From the NCBI GenBank assembly GCA_017430135.1, contig JAFRNM010000011.1, forward strand, positions 1 to 33,988: DNA of 33,988 nt. The letters run 5' to 3'. Shown in pieces: positions 10,703 through 19,638 of this stretch; the stretch's first letter is position 1, and every line of letters starts with the position of its first letter. The DNA comes from Clostridia bacterium. Lineage in GTDB: Bacteria; Bacillota; Clostridia; TANB77; CAG-508. The position numbers and the translations under genes were made by a program. The notes under the pieces are model-generated. The model saw only the letters and a program-made list of their open reading frames with translations. It did not search any database and was not told where the DNA came from.

Positions 10703-11185
10703 ATGGCAATAAGACAAATCCGCCAAGAAGGCGACGAAATTTTAAGAAAGAAATCAAGAATAGTAGAAAACATTGATGAAAGAATTCAAGTTTTAATTGA
10801 CGACATGATAGAAACAATGCACAAATACAATGGAGTAGGACTAGCAGCAGTTCAAGTTGGGGTTTTAAAAAGAGTTCTAGTAATAGATATAGACGACGGA
10901 AATGGACCAGTCGCAATGATAAATCCTGTAATATTAAAAACAAAAGGTGCAGAAGAAATGGAAGAAGGGTGCTTAAGCTTTCCAAATAAATTTGCAAAAG
11001 TAATAAGACCAACAGAAGTACATGTAGAATATACAAATAGAGAAGGAAAACGAGTAAAAGAAAAAGCAAAAGACCTATATGCACAAGCAATAGCTCATGA
11101 AGTTGACCACTTAAACGGAGAAGTTTTTGTAGATAAAATGGTGCCAGGAACTTTAGAATATATAACACCAGAAGATAATAAATAA
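10703..11185 (+). CDS. def: Peptide deformylase
   Basis: 160 residues, normal length. It removes the N-formyl group from new proteins with a catalytic divalent metal. The three family motifs are visible: GVGLAAVQVG (motif 1, with Val where most enzymes have Pro), EEGCLSFP (metal-ligand Cys about residue 90) and QAIAHEVDHLNG (metal-ligand His residues near 132 and 136, with the catalytic Glu between). The ATG at 10703 follows AAAGGAGA; an upstream in-frame ATG at 10637 has no RBS. It is followed by a terminator and then fmt, which performs the opposite reaction on Met-tRNA. Confidence 0.95.
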   Translation: MAIRQIRQEGDEILRKKSRIVENIDERIQVLIDDMIETMHKYNGVGLAAVQVGVLKRVLVIDIDDGNGPVAMINPVILKTKGAEEMEEGCLSFPNKFAKVIRPTEVHVEYTNREGKRVKEKAKDLYAQAIAHEVDHLNGEVFVDKMVPGTLEYITPEDNK

Positions 11186-11212
11186 AAAGTATAATACAAG
11201 TACAAATTGCAT

Positions 11213-11242
11213 AAAAATCTCAATTTTTATTGAGATTTTTTT
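11213..11242 (+). terminator. Terminator between def and fmt
   Basis: AAAAATCTCAA (11213-11223) pairs with TTGAGATTTTT (11230-11240) over a 6-nt loop and runs into a T-run. Its right arm doubles as the -35 of the next promoter. Confidence 0.85.
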
Positions 11243-11258
11243 GATTATGTTGTAAAAT
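11230..11258 (+). promoter_or_regulatory. Probable fmt promoter overlapping the def terminator
   Basis: TTGAGA (11230-11235), 17-nt spacer, TAAAAT (11253-11258). The ATG of fmt is about 20 nt downstream, so the leader would be very short. Confidence 0.5.
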
Positions 11259-11278
11259 ATCAACAGGAGGAAACGGTA

Positions 11279-12223
11279 ATGAAAATTGTATTTATGGGAA
11301 CACCAGATTTCGCTAGAGAAAGTTTAGAAGCAGTATATAATAATGGACACGAAATTCTTGCAGTTGTAACAAATCCAGATAAACCCAAAGGTAGAGGAAT
11401 GAAAATGGTTGCATCACCTGTAAAAGAATTTGCTGTGGAAAAAGGACTTAAAATTTATCAACCGGAAAAAGTAAGAAAAAACGAAGAATTTATAAATGAA
11501 ATAAAAACACTAAATCCAGATGTAATATGTGTTGTAGCTTATGGAAAAATCTTACCACAAGAAATTTTAGATATTCCAGAAAAAGGTTCAATAAATGTTC
11601 ATGGATCACTTTTACCACAATATAGAGGTGCAGCACCAATTCAATGGGCTGTGCTAAATGGAGACAAAATAACAGGAATAACAACAATGTACATGGGAGC
11701 TGGAATGGACACTGGAGACATGATTTTAAAACAAGAAGTTGAAATTGGAGAAGATGAAACAACAGGAGAGTTGTGGGGTAGACTTTCTAAAATAGGTGCA
11801 GAGCTTTTAGTAGAAACTCTAAAGCAAATTGAAGCTGGAACAGCTCCAAGAATTCCACAAGGAGATGACTTCACAATGGCTCCAATGCTAGATAAAGAGA
11901 TGGCAAAAATAGATTGGGAAAACAAAACAGCAAAGGAAATAAAAAATCTAGTGCGTGGCTTAAATCCAATAATGGGAGCATATACATTTCTAAATGGTAA
12001 AAAAATAAAATTCTGGAAGGTAGATTTAGCAGAAGGAATAGAAGAAAATCTAGAATTAAAAAACGGAACAGTAATAAAATCAGATAAAAAAGATGGAATA
12101 TATATAAAAACAAAAGAAGGAGTTTTAAAAGTAATAGAAATACAAGGCGAAAATGCTAAAAGGATGAGCATTCAAGATTACTTAAGAGGAAATTCAATTA
12201 ACGAATTTGAAATATTTGAATAA
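11279..12223 (+). CDS. fmt: Methionyl-tRNA formyltransferase
   Basis: 314 residues, full length. It formylates initiator Met-tRNA with 10-formyl-THF. Visible: N-terminal MKIVFMGTPDFARESLEA, the formyltransferase core with the catalytic Asn/His/Asp set in INVHGSLLPQYRGAAPIQWAVLNGD and MDTGDMI, and a C-terminal OB-type domain carrying KEIKNLVRGLNP. RBS ACAGGAGGAAA. It follows def in the usual order. In many Firmicutes rsmB (and sometimes rlmN) comes next, but here prpC follows directly after a promoter. Confidence 0.96.
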   Translation: MKIVFMGTPDFARESLEAVYNNGHEILAVVTNPDKPKGRGMKMVASPVKEFAVEKGLKIYQPEKVRKNEEFINEIKTLNPDVICVVAYGKILPQEILDIPEKGSINVHGSLLPQYRGAAPIQWAVLNGDKITGITTMYMGAGMDTGDMILKQEVEIGEDETTGELWGRLSKIGAELLVETLKQIEAGTAPRIPQGDDFTMAPMLDKEMAKIDWENKTAKEIKNLVRGLNPIMGAYTFLNGKKIKFWKVDLAEGIEENLELKNGTVIKSDKKDGIYIKTKEGVLKVIEIQGENAKRMSIQDYLRGNSINEFEIFE

Positions 12224-12236
12224 AATCAAACAAATA

Positions 12237-12265
12237 TTGCAAAAAGTCAATAAATGTGATATAAC
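12237..12265 (+). promoter_or_regulatory. Promoter of the prpC-prkC operon
   Basis: TTGCAA (12237-12242), 17-nt spacer, TATAAC (12260-12265), about 25 nt before the prpC ATG. No terminator is seen between fmt and this promoter, so fmt transcripts may read through. Confidence 0.6.
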
Positions 12266-12290
12266 TTATAAAAAAACATGAGGTGAAATA

Positions 12291-13028
12291 ATGATACAAG
12301 CTTACGCTAAGTCAGATGTAGGAAAAGTAAGAGAGCAAAATCAAGATAGTTACTATATATCAGAACCATTAGACAAAGTGCAATTATTCATAATAGCAGA
12401 CGGAATGGGTGGGTACAATGGCGGAGAAATAGCGAGTAGTTTAGCAGTTCAATCGGCCAAAAACTATATAGAAAACAATTTTGAAAGTTCAGATAAAGAC
12501 AAAGAAAGCATAATTCAATTAGTAGCAAGTGCGTTGGAATACGCAAACATGGTAGTATATGAAAAGTCAAAAGAAAATGAAGAACTATCAGAAATGGGTA
12601 CTACAATGGACATTTGTTTAATATATAATAATAAAGCATACATTGGCCATGTTGGAGATAGTAGAGTATATAGAATTCGTAAAGAATTTATAAGAAAACT
12701 AACACAAGACCATAGTTATGTACAAAAACTTGTGAAAGATGGAACAATAACACAAGAGGAAGCACAACATCATCCACAAAAAAATATGCTGATGAAAGCA
12801 TTAGGTTGTAATGCCTTTGTTGAACCAGATGTAATGATAAAAGGTTTCCAAAAAGATGATATACTTTTAATGACAACAGATGGACTAACAAATTTAGTAA
12901 GTAAAGACCATTTATTTGAAACAGTAAAAGCAGAAAACTTGGAACAAGTGCCAAAAAAACTAGTAGAACAAGCAAATAATAATGGCGGATATGATAATAT
13001 AACAGTAATAATAATAAAAAATATATAA
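12291..13028 (+). CDS. prpC: PP2C-type Ser/Thr protein phosphatase (Stp/PrpC)
   Basis: 245 residues. It is a metal-dependent phosphatase that reverses the action of the PASTA kinase encoded next door. All PP2C motifs are present: SDVGKVREQNQDSYYI, the metal-binding IADGMGGYNGGEIAS, MGTTMDICLIYNNKAYIGHVGDSRVYRI, LTQDHSYV, TTDGLTNLV and the C-terminal GGYDNITVII. Soluble, with no membrane segment. RBS GAGGTGA before the ATG. It is 24 nt upstream of prkC and almost certainly co-transcribed. Confidence 0.95.
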   Translation: MIQAYAKSDVGKVREQNQDSYYISEPLDKVQLFIIADGMGGYNGGEIASSLAVQSAKNYIENNFESSDKDKESIIQLVASALEYANMVVYEKSKENEELSEMGTTMDICLIYNNKAYIGHVGDSRVYRIRKEFIRKLTQDHSYVQKLVKDGTITQEEAQHHPQKNMLMKALGCNAFVEPDVMIKGFQKDDILLMTTDGLTNLVSKDHLFETVKAENLEQVPKKLVEQANNNGGYDNITVIIIKNI

Positions 13029-13052
13029 ACCTTAGAAGGGGAAGGTAATAAT

Positions 13053-15071
13053 ATGAATTTAGAAGGAAAGTTACTTGGAAATAGATATGAAATAATAAAG
13101 AAAATAGGCAATGGTGGAATGGCAACAGTATATAAAGCAACAGATAAAATACTAAAAAGACAAGTTGCAGTAAAAATACTAAGAGATGAGTTTACAACAG
13201 ATGAAGAATTTATTAGAAGATTTGAAGTAGAAGCTCAATCAGCTGCGAGACTTACACATCCTAATATAGTTTCAATATATGATGTTGGTGTAGATGGAAA
13301 TTTACACTTTATAGTTATGGAACTAATTCAAGGAAAAACACTAAAAGAAATAATAGTAGAAGAACAAGGTCCACTTCCTTGGAAATGGTCAGTAAATGTT
13401 GCGATACAAATAGCTCAAGCCTTGGAAATGGCTCACAGAAATAACATAATTCACAGAGATATAAAACCACATAATATCATAATTACAGAGGATGGAATAG
13501 CAAAAGTAACAGATTTTGGAATTGCTAAAGCGGTATCAAATTCAACAATTACAGCATTTGGAACAACAATAGGTTCAGTTCATTATTTTTCACCAGAACA
13601 TGCAAGAGGTGGATTTACAGATGCAAAATCAGATATCTATTCATTAGGTGTTGTAATGTATGAAATGCTTACAGGAAAAGTTCCATTTGATGCAGATACA
13701 CCAGTTTCAGTTGCATTAAAGCACATGCAAGAAGAGCCAATAGAACCAATAGATAAAAATCCAAACATGCCATCATCAGTAAATAAAATCATAATGAAAG
13801 CATTGAAAAAAGATGCAACATTAAGATATCAAACAAGTACAGAAATGCTTGTAGACTTAAAATCAGCTCTTAAAGATCCAGAAGGAGACTTTGTAGAAGA
13901 AAAAGAATATGATCCAACTGCAAGAACTCAAAAACTAAATGCAGAAGAAATTGAAAGAGCAAATAGAAGAATAAACAAGAAAAAGGAAAATAAATTTATA
14001 GCATTTATAAAAAGTCATAAAGTAATAAGTGCTATGGCAGGAGTGGTACTATTATTCTTTATAGCCTTTGTTGGAACAATGTCAATGCTTAGTTCATCAA
14101 AACCAAAAGAAACTAAGGTTCCAAATGTAATAGGTATGACAGAGGAAGAAGCAAAAAAACAAATAGAAGATGCAAAACTTGTTTTTGAAAAAGACAAAGA
14201 AGAATATGATAAAGATGTAGAAGCTGGAAAAGTTATTTCACAAAAAACTGAAATTGGTGAATATATGAAAGTAGTGGGAAATTTAACAGTAAAAGAAGGC
14301 AGCAAAATCTATGTTATAATAAGTAAGGGACAAGAAAAAACAATTGTACCAAATGTTAAAGGAAAAGAAAAAGAAGAAGCTATAAAACTAATAGAAGAAG
14401 CAAAATTACAAGTGGAAATAGTTGAAGAAAATAGCAAAACAGTTAAAGAAGGATATGTTATAAGCCAAGAAACAGAAGCAGAAACAGAAGTGCTTGCAGG
14501 AGATACAGTAAAATTACATGTAAGTACTGGTGCTGAGAAAGTTACAATGGTAAGTGTAATAGACAAAGATGAAGAAGAAGCCAAAAAAGCTTTAAATGCA
14601 ATTGGAATTACTAATATAAATATTGTTTATGATGAAAATTCAAGTAAAGATTATGGAAAAGTTATTAAACAAAGCATAGTAGATGGAAGTACAGTCGAAA
14701 AAGATGCAAGTATTACAATTACTGTAAATACATATAAAGAAATTAAAACAATACACTTATCAATAAATGTAAAAGCAATAACTGGATATACTGAACAAAC
14801 AACAAATACTGAGAAAACAAATAATACAGCAAATGACACAACAAATAATACAAGTGCAGAAAGTAGCAAAACAACACCAAAAAATGTGGAAGTAAAAACT
14901 TTATTAGATGATAAAGTTGTAGATACAAGAACAGTTAAAGAAAATGAATCAAATGTCGGAGTTGATATTTCTGGTAATGGAAGCCACAAGGTTACAATAC
15001 ATGTTGGAAACTCAATAAGAACAAAAGATATTAATTTTGACACATCTGATTCAACAATAGAAATAAAATAA
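13053..15071 (+). CDS. prkC: PASTA-domain Ser/Thr protein kinase PrkC
   Basis: 672 residues. Cytoplasmic Hanks-type kinase domain (about 1-280): glycine loop GNGGMATVYKATD, VAVKIL lysine near 40, HRDIKPHNIII near 134-144, DFGIAKA near 154 and GSVHYFSPEHARG. A basic juxtamembrane stretch, then one TM helix at about 322-345 (VISAMAGVVLLFFIAFVGTM). Outside are three PASTA repeats (starting ETKVPNVIGM, KTIVPNVKGK and a divergent third EKVTMVSVIDK), a Thr/Asn-rich linker and a final beta-rich segment. PASTA domains bind peptidoglycan fragments, so the protein couples cell-wall state and germination signals to phosphorylation. Partners are prpC upstream and rsgA downstream, a known substrate of such kinases in Bacillus. 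Confidence 0.96.
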   Translation: MNLEGKLLGNRYEIIKKIGNGGMATVYKATDKILKRQVAVKILRDEFTTDEEFIRRFEVEAQSAARLTHPNIVSIYDVGVDGNLHFIVMELIQGKTLKEIIVEEQGPLPWKWSVNVAIQIAQALEMAHRNNIIHRDIKPHNIIITEDGIAKVTDFGIAKAVSNSTITAFGTTIGSVHYFSPEHARGGFTDAKSDIYSLGVVMYEMLTGKVPFDADTPVSVALKHMQEEPIEPIDKNPNMPSSVNKIIMKALKKDATLRYQTSTEMLVDLKSALKDPEGDFVEEKEYDPTARTQKLNAEEIERANRRINKKKENKFIAFIKSHKVISAMAGVVLLFFIAFVGTMSMLSSSKPKETKVPNVIGMTEEEAKKQIEDAKLVFEKDKEEYDKDVEAGKVISQKTEIGEYMKVVGNLTVKEGSKIYVIISKGQEKTIVPNVKGKEKEEAIKLIEEAKLQVEIVEENSKTVKEGYVISQETEAETEVLAGDTVKLHVSTGAEKVTMVSVIDKDEEEAKKALNAIGITNINIVYDENSSKDYGKVIKQSIVDGSTVEKDASITITVNTYKEIKTIHLSINVKAITGYTEQTTNTEKTNNTANDTTNNTSAESSKTTPKNVEVKTLLDDKVVDTRTVKENESNVGVDISGNGSHKVTIHVGNSIRTKDINFDTSDSTIEIK

Positions 15072-15079
15072 AAAAGTGA

Positions 15080-15112
15080 TATGAGGAACGACTTTTTTAA
15101 TCGTTCCTCATA
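15080..15112. terminator. Inverted repeat between prkC and rsgA, possible weak terminator
   Basis: TATGAGGAACGA (15080-15091) pairs with TCGTTCCTCATA (15101-15112): 12 perfect bp. On the plus strand no T-run follows (the six T are in the loop), so prkC-rsgA read-through is likely. On the minus strand a long T-rich tract follows, but no minus-strand gene is there to end. Confidence 0.5.
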
Positions 15113-15134
15113 ATTTGAATAAAATGGAGGAATA

Positions 15135-16016
15135 ATGCAAGGCCTAATTATAGAAAATATTTCAAATATATATAAAGTTAAATGTGGAGAAAATGTTTAT
15201 ACTACTACTGCAAGAGGAAAATTTAAAAAAGATGAAATAAGTCCTGTTGTTGGTGATTTTGTAGAATTGGCAGAAATAAATGAAGAAAAGAAAGAGGCAG
15301 TAATAGATGAAATTCAGAAAAGAAAAAACTATGTAAAAAGGCCAAAAGTAAGCAATATTTCTCAACTTATATTTGTGTTATCAAGCAAGCACCCAAAACC
15401 AGATTTATTGATGCTAGATAAACAATTAGCATTTGCAGAATTTTTAAATATAAAATCAATTATAGTTTTAAACAAAATAGATTTAGATGAAAAAACTGAA
15501 TTTAAAGAAATAAAAAAAATATATGAAAACATAGGCTATAAAGTAATAGAAACACAAGCAAATGCTGGGAGTGGAGTAAAAGAATTAGTTGAGCTAATGA
15601 TAAATAATATAAATGTCTTTTCAGGTAATTCAGGTGTTGGAAAATCAACACTTATAAATTCAATATTTAATGAAAACATCACACAAGAAGGAGAAATAAG
15701 TCAAAAAAATAAAAGGGGTAAAAACACAACAACATCAATTAAATTATACGAAATTGATAAAAATACATTTATTGCAGATACACCAGGATTTTCAACATTT
15801 GAAATATCAGAAATTGAGTCAAAAGAATTAGAAAATTACTATATAGAATTTAAACAATTTATTCAAAATTGTGAATTTATAGGTTGCACACACATAAAGG
15901 AAGAAAATTGTGGAGTAAAGCAAGCTGTAGAATCTGGAGAAATCAATAAAGATAGATATGAAAGATTTTGCAAAATATATAGTGAATTAAAAGAAAAGGA
16001 GAACAGAAAATGGTAG
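15135..16016 (+). CDS. rsgA: Small-subunit ribosome biogenesis GTPase RsgA
   Basis: 293 residues. It is a circularly permuted GTPase that checks late 30S subunit assembly. Visible: N-terminal OB-like domain (ARGKFKKDEISPVVGDFVEL), G4 NKID before G1 GNSGVGKSTLINS, then G3 DTPGFS, and the C-terminal zinc knuckle (CEFIGCTHIKEENC). This motif order G4-G1-G3 is the family hallmark. RBS TGGAGGAA before the ATG. Its stop overlaps the rpe start by 7 nt, so the two are coupled. Confidence 0.95.
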   Translation: MQGLIIENISNIYKVKCGENVYTTTARGKFKKDEISPVVGDFVELAEINEEKKEAVIDEIQKRKNYVKRPKVSNISQLIFVLSSKHPKPDLLMLDKQLAFAEFLNIKSIIVLNKIDLDEKTEFKEIKKIYENIGYKVIETQANAGSGVKELVELMINNINVFSGNSGVGKSTLINSIFNENITQEGEISQKNKRGKNTTTSIKLYEIDKNTFIADTPGFSTFEISEIESKELENYYIEFKQFIQNCEFIGCTHIKEENCGVKQAVESGEINKDRYERFCKIYSELKEKENRKW

Positions 16017-16669
16017 AGATTTCAACATCAATATTATCAACATTAAAAGGAAAAGAGGCAGAAACATTCTTTGCATTAGAAAAAGCAAAAACAGATTATT
16101 TTCATATAGATGTGATGGATGGCAAATTTGTAGAAAATGACACTTATGAAAAAATGTTAGCATATAGTTCATATATAAAAAGAATTTCAAACTTGCCACA
16201 AGACATTCATCTAATGGTAGAAGATATAAAAAGTGCAATTGATGATTTTTTAGCGGTCGAGCCTAATATAATAACATTTCATTACGAAGCATGTAAGAAC
16301 AAAGAAGAAGTAATGGAAATGGTAAATTACATTAAACAAAACAATTGCAAAGTTGGAATATCTGTAAAACCAAACACTCCAATAGAAGATATATACGAAT
16401 TTTTACCATTTGTTCATCTAGTTTTAGTAATGACAGTAGAACCAGGAAAAGGTGGGCAAACATTACTTAAAGACATGGTAAGCAAAATAAAAACTCTAAA
16501 AAAATATGTTGATGAAAATGGCTTGGAAATAGATATAGAAGCAGATGGAGGAATAAACTTACAAACAGCTTCAGCAGTAAAAGAAGCAGGAGCAAATATT
16601 TTAGTAGCTGGAACTGCAATTTTAATTGCAAAAGATTATAAAGTAATAATTGATGAATTAAAGCAATAG
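16010..16669 (+). CDS. rpe: Ribulose-phosphate 3-epimerase
   Basis: 219 residues, TIM-barrel enzyme interconverting ribulose-5-P and xylulose-5-P. Visible: ISTSILS at the N-terminus, the metal-ligand region HIDVMDGKFVEND, HLMVED, TFHYEA, the phosphate/metal loop VMTVEPGKGGQ and EADGGINLQTA with VAGTAIL. Several motifs are divergent: the usual D-F-(A/S) after SILS is absent, and PGFGGQ reads PGKGGQ. The family is clear; the exact sugar substrate is slightly less so. The start overlaps the rsgA stop (ATGGTAG). Confidence 0.88.
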   Translation: MVEISTSILSTLKGKEAETFFALEKAKTDYFHIDVMDGKFVENDTYEKMLAYSSYIKRISNLPQDIHLMVEDIKSAIDDFLAVEPNIITFHYEACKNKEEVMEMVNYIKQNNCKVGISVKPNTPIEDIYEFLPFVHLVLVMTVEPGKGGQTLLKDMVSKIKTLKKYVDENGLEIDIEADGGINLQTASAVKEAGANILVAGTAILIAKDYKVIIDELKQ

Positions 16670-16698
16670 AAAATTAAAAATTCTATTGCTTTTTTTTA
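16661..16698 (+). terminator. Terminator of the rpe operon
   Basis: AAGCAATAGAA (16661-16671) pairs with TTCTATTGCTT (16681-16691), followed by a run of eight T. The left arm includes the rpe stop codon. Confidence 0.9.
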
Positions 16699-16771
16699 TG
16701 CATAGTGATATCTTAAAAGAGCATACGAAATTTGAAAAAAATGTTAGAAATTCAAAATTCTGTATATACTA

Positions 16772-16799
16772 TATAATGGAAATATAATACATATATTTC
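16772..16799 (+). promoter_or_regulatory. Possible adhE promoter region with palindrome
   Basis: Two TATAAT boxes occur at 16772-16777 and 16783-16788, neither with a good -35 at 17 nt. An inverted repeat GAAATAT (16779-16785) and ATATTTC (16793-16799) covers the second box and could be an operator. No clear Rex site (TTGTTAA-type) is visible. Confidence 0.35.
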
Positions 16800-16824
16800 A
16801 AAAACAAGATAGGAGTTGAAAGTT

Positions 16825-19428
16825 ATGATAAATGATTACAAAATTGTAGATAGCTTGGAAAGCTTAGAAGAAAAGATAAAACAAGTAAAAGAAGCACAAG
16901 CTAAATTTGCAAAATATTCACAAGAAGAAGTAGACAAAATCTTCTTAGCAGCAGCATTAGCAGCAAACAAGGCTCGTATTCCACTAGCTAAAATGGCAGT
17001 AGAAGAAACAGGAATGGGAGTTGTGGAAGACAAAGTTATAAAAAACAATTATGCTGCAGAATATATTTACAACAAATATAAAAATACAAAAACATGTGGA
17101 GTGATTGAAGAAGATAAAGCCTATGGAATAAAAAAAGTTGCAGAACCATTAGGATTAATTGCAGCAGTAATACCAACTACAAACCCAACCTCAACAGCAA
17201 TTTTTAAAACTTTAATATGTTTAAAAACAAGGAATGGTATAATAATAAGTCCACACCCAAGAGCCAAAAAATCAACAATAGAAGCAGCAAAAATAGTTTT
17301 AGAAGCGGCAGTAAATGCAGGTGCACCAGAAGGAATAATAGGTTGGATAGATGTTCCATCACTAGATATGACAAATATGTTAATGCAAGCATCAGATACA
17401 ATATTGGCAACAGGTGGACCAGGAATGGTTAAATCAGCTTATTCAAGTGGAAAACCAGCCTTAGGAGTTGGAGCGGGAAATGTTCCAGCAGTAATTGATG
17501 AAAGCGCAAATATTACTTTAGCAGTAAATTCAATAATACACTCAAAAACATTTGATAATGGTATGATATGTGCTTCAGAACAATCAGTAATAGTACCAGA
17601 AAAAATATATAAAGAAGTTAGAGATGAATTTGCAAAAAGAGGATGCTATTTCTTAAATCCAGAAGAAACTGAAAAAGTTAGAAAAACTATAATTATAAAT
17701 GACTCTTTAAATGCAAAAATAGTAGGTCAAAAGGCTCATACAATTGCAAAACTTGCAGATGTAGAAGTTCCAGAAGATACAAAAATAATAATTGGAGAAG
17801 TAGAATCAACAGAAGTTTCAGAAGAATTTGCACACGAAAAATTATCTCCAGTTTTAGCTATGTATAAAGCCAAAGATTTTGATGACGCAATAACAAAAGC
17901 TTGCAAGTTAATTGATGGTGGAGGATTAGGTCATAGCTCATCACTTTATATAAATGCAGAAAAAGAAGAAGAAAAATTACAAAAATTCTATTCAGCAATG
18001 AGAACATGTAGGGTATTAGTAAATACACCATCATCTCAAGGGGGAATAGGAGATATTTACAACTTTAAATTAGATCCATCATTAACTCTTGGATGTGGTT
18101 CATGGGGAGGAAACTCAGTTTCTGGAAATGTAGGAGTAAAAAATTTATTAAATATAAAAACAGTAGCCGAAAGGAGAGAAAATATGCTTTGGTTTAGAGC
18201 ACCTGAAAAGGTATATATTAAAAGAGGTTGCTTACCAGTTGCCTTAGAAGAATTAAAATATGTATTAAATAGAAAAAAAGTATTTATAGTAACAGATAAA
18301 TTTTTATATGAAAATGGTTATACAAAAGGAATTACAGATAAATTAGATGAATTAGGAATAACACATACAACATTTTCAAATGTAGCACCAGATCCAAGTT
18401 TAGCTTCTGCAAAAGAAGGGGCAGCATTAATGGAAGCATTTAAACCAGACTGCATAATAGCACTTGGTGGTGGTTCAGCAATGGATGCTGCAAAAATAAT
18501 GTGGGTATTATATGAACATCCAGAAGCAGATTTCTATGATATGGCAATGAGATTTATGGATATTAGAAAAAGAGTATACGAATTCCCAAAAATGGGAGAA
18601 AAAGCTTACTTTATAGCAGTTCCAACATCTTCTGGAACAGGTTCAGAGGTAACACCTTTTGCTGTTATAACAGACGAAAAAACAGGAACAAAATATCCAT
18701 TAGCAGATTATCAATTAATGCCAAACATGGCAATAGTAGATACAGATTTAATGATGAATGCTCCAAAAGGTTTAACATCTGCATCTGGAATAGACGCATT
18801 AGTTCACTCATTAGAAGCATATGCTTCAATGATGGCAACAGAATTTACAGATGGATTAGCTTTAGAAGCTATAAAATTAATATTTGAATATTTACCAAGA
18901 GCTTACGAAAAAGGAGCAGAGGATCCAGAAGCAAGAGAAAAAATGGCACACGCTGCAACAATGGCAGGTATGGCATTTGCTAACGCTTTCTTAGGAATAG
19001 CGCACTCAATGGGGCACAAATTAGGAGCATTCCATCACTTGCCACATGGTGTTACAGTTTCACTTGTAATTCCACAAGTAATGAGATTTAACGCTGCAGA
19101 AGTACCTAATAAAATGGGAACATTCCCACAATATGAATATCCACATACTTTAAGAAGATATGCTCAAATTGCTGAAAGTTTGGGAATAGAAGGAAAAGAT
19201 GACCAAGAAAAATTAGATAAATTAATAGCTAAAATTGAAGATTTAAAGAAAACAATAGGAATAAAATCATCAATTAAAGAATATGACATTTCAGAAGAAG
19301 ATTTCATGGCTACATTAGATGAAATGTCAGAACAAGCTTTTGACGACCAATGTACAGGAGCAAATCCAAGATATCCTTTAATTTCTGAAATTAAAGATTT
19401 ATATTTGAAAGCTTTTAAAGGCGAGTAG
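16825..19428 (+). CDS. adhE: Bifunctional acetaldehyde-CoA / alcohol dehydrogenase
   Basis: 867 residues, normal for AdhE. It reduces acetyl-CoA to acetaldehyde and on to ethanol, regenerating NAD+ in fermentation. The N-terminal aldehyde-dehydrogenase half (about 1-440) has the catalytic cysteine near residue 249 in NGMICASEQSV. The C-terminal iron-dependent ADH half has GGGSAMDAAK, SGTGSEVTPFAV, ASGIDALVHSLEAY and the iron-ligand region AHSMGHKLGAFHHLPHG. AdhE normally forms filaments called spirosomes. The ATG at 16825 lies 9 nt after AGGAG; an in-frame TTG at 16816 abuts that RBS and is rejected. Monocistronic, flanked by a terminator and by the large palindrome at 19444. Confidence 0.97.
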   Translation: MINDYKIVDSLESLEEKIKQVKEAQAKFAKYSQEEVDKIFLAAALAANKARIPLAKMAVEETGMGVVEDKVIKNNYAAEYIYNKYKNTKTCGVIEEDKAYGIKKVAEPLGLIAAVIPTTNPTSTAIFKTLICLKTRNGIIISPHPRAKKSTIEAAKIVLEAAVNAGAPEGIIGWIDVPSLDMTNMLMQASDTILATGGPGMVKSAYSSGKPALGVGAGNVPAVIDESANITLAVNSIIHSKTFDNGMICASEQSVIVPEKIYKEVRDEFAKRGCYFLNPEETEKVRKTIIINDSLNAKIVGQKAHTIAKLADVEVPEDTKIIIGEVESTEVSEEFAHEKLSPVLAMYKAKDFDDAITKACKLIDGGGLGHSSSLYINAEKEEEKLQKFYSAMRTCRVLVNTPSSQGGIGDIYNFKLDPSLTLGCGSWGGNSVSGNVGVKNLLNIKTVAERRENMLWFRAPEKVYIKRGCLPVALEELKYVLNRKKVFIVTDKFLYENGYTKGITDKLDELGITHTTFSNVAPDPSLASAKEGAALMEAFKPDCIIALGGGSAMDAAKIMWVLYEHPEADFYDMAMRFMDIRKRVYEFPKMGEKAYFIAVPTSSGTGSEVTPFAVITDEKTGTKYPLADYQLMPNMAIVDTDLMMNAPKGLTSASGIDALVHSLEAYASMMATEFTDGLALEAIKLIFEYLPRAYEKGAEDPEAREKMAHAATMAGMAFANAFLGIAHSMGHKLGAFHHLPHGVTVSLVIPQVMRFNAAEVPNKMGTFPQYEYPHTLRRYAQIAESLGIEGKDDQEKLDKLIAKIEDLKKTIGIKSSIKEYDISEEDFMATLDEMSEQAFDDQCTGANPRYPLISEIKDLYLKAFKGE

Positions 19429-19443
19429 ATTTTTAAAATGATA

Positions 19444-19611
19444 GCAAAATACAACAATTTTTAATTTTTCGAATGCGACCAGAGCAGCTTTAAAACTTGT
19501 AAGAAAAGCTCTTAAAGGGTCCTGAATTCGGGGTTTGTTAAGAGCTTTTCATACAAGTTTTTAGCGTCGTCGGCGGGTAGCCGAGAAAAATTCAAAATTG
19601 TTATATTTTGC
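19444..19611. repeat. Large structured palindrome (three-way junction) between adhE and the APH gene
   Basis: Outer stem: 19444-19470 pairs with 19585-19611, 25 bp with only two mismatches. Inner stem: AAAACTTGTA (19492-19501) and GAAAAGCTCTTAA (19503-19515) pair with TTAAGAGCTTTTC (19538-19550) and TACAAGTTTT (19552-19561), 23 bp with one mismatch. A third small hairpin CGGC-GGGTA-GCCG is at 19571-19583. The core is GC-rich against an AT-rich background. It may end adhE transcription, but it is far larger than the other terminators here and has no T-run. It could be a mobile palindrome or a structured RNA. It fills the 210-nt gap. Confidence 0.7.
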
Positions 19612-19638
19612 AATAATTATAAAAAAGGAGGACAAGTT

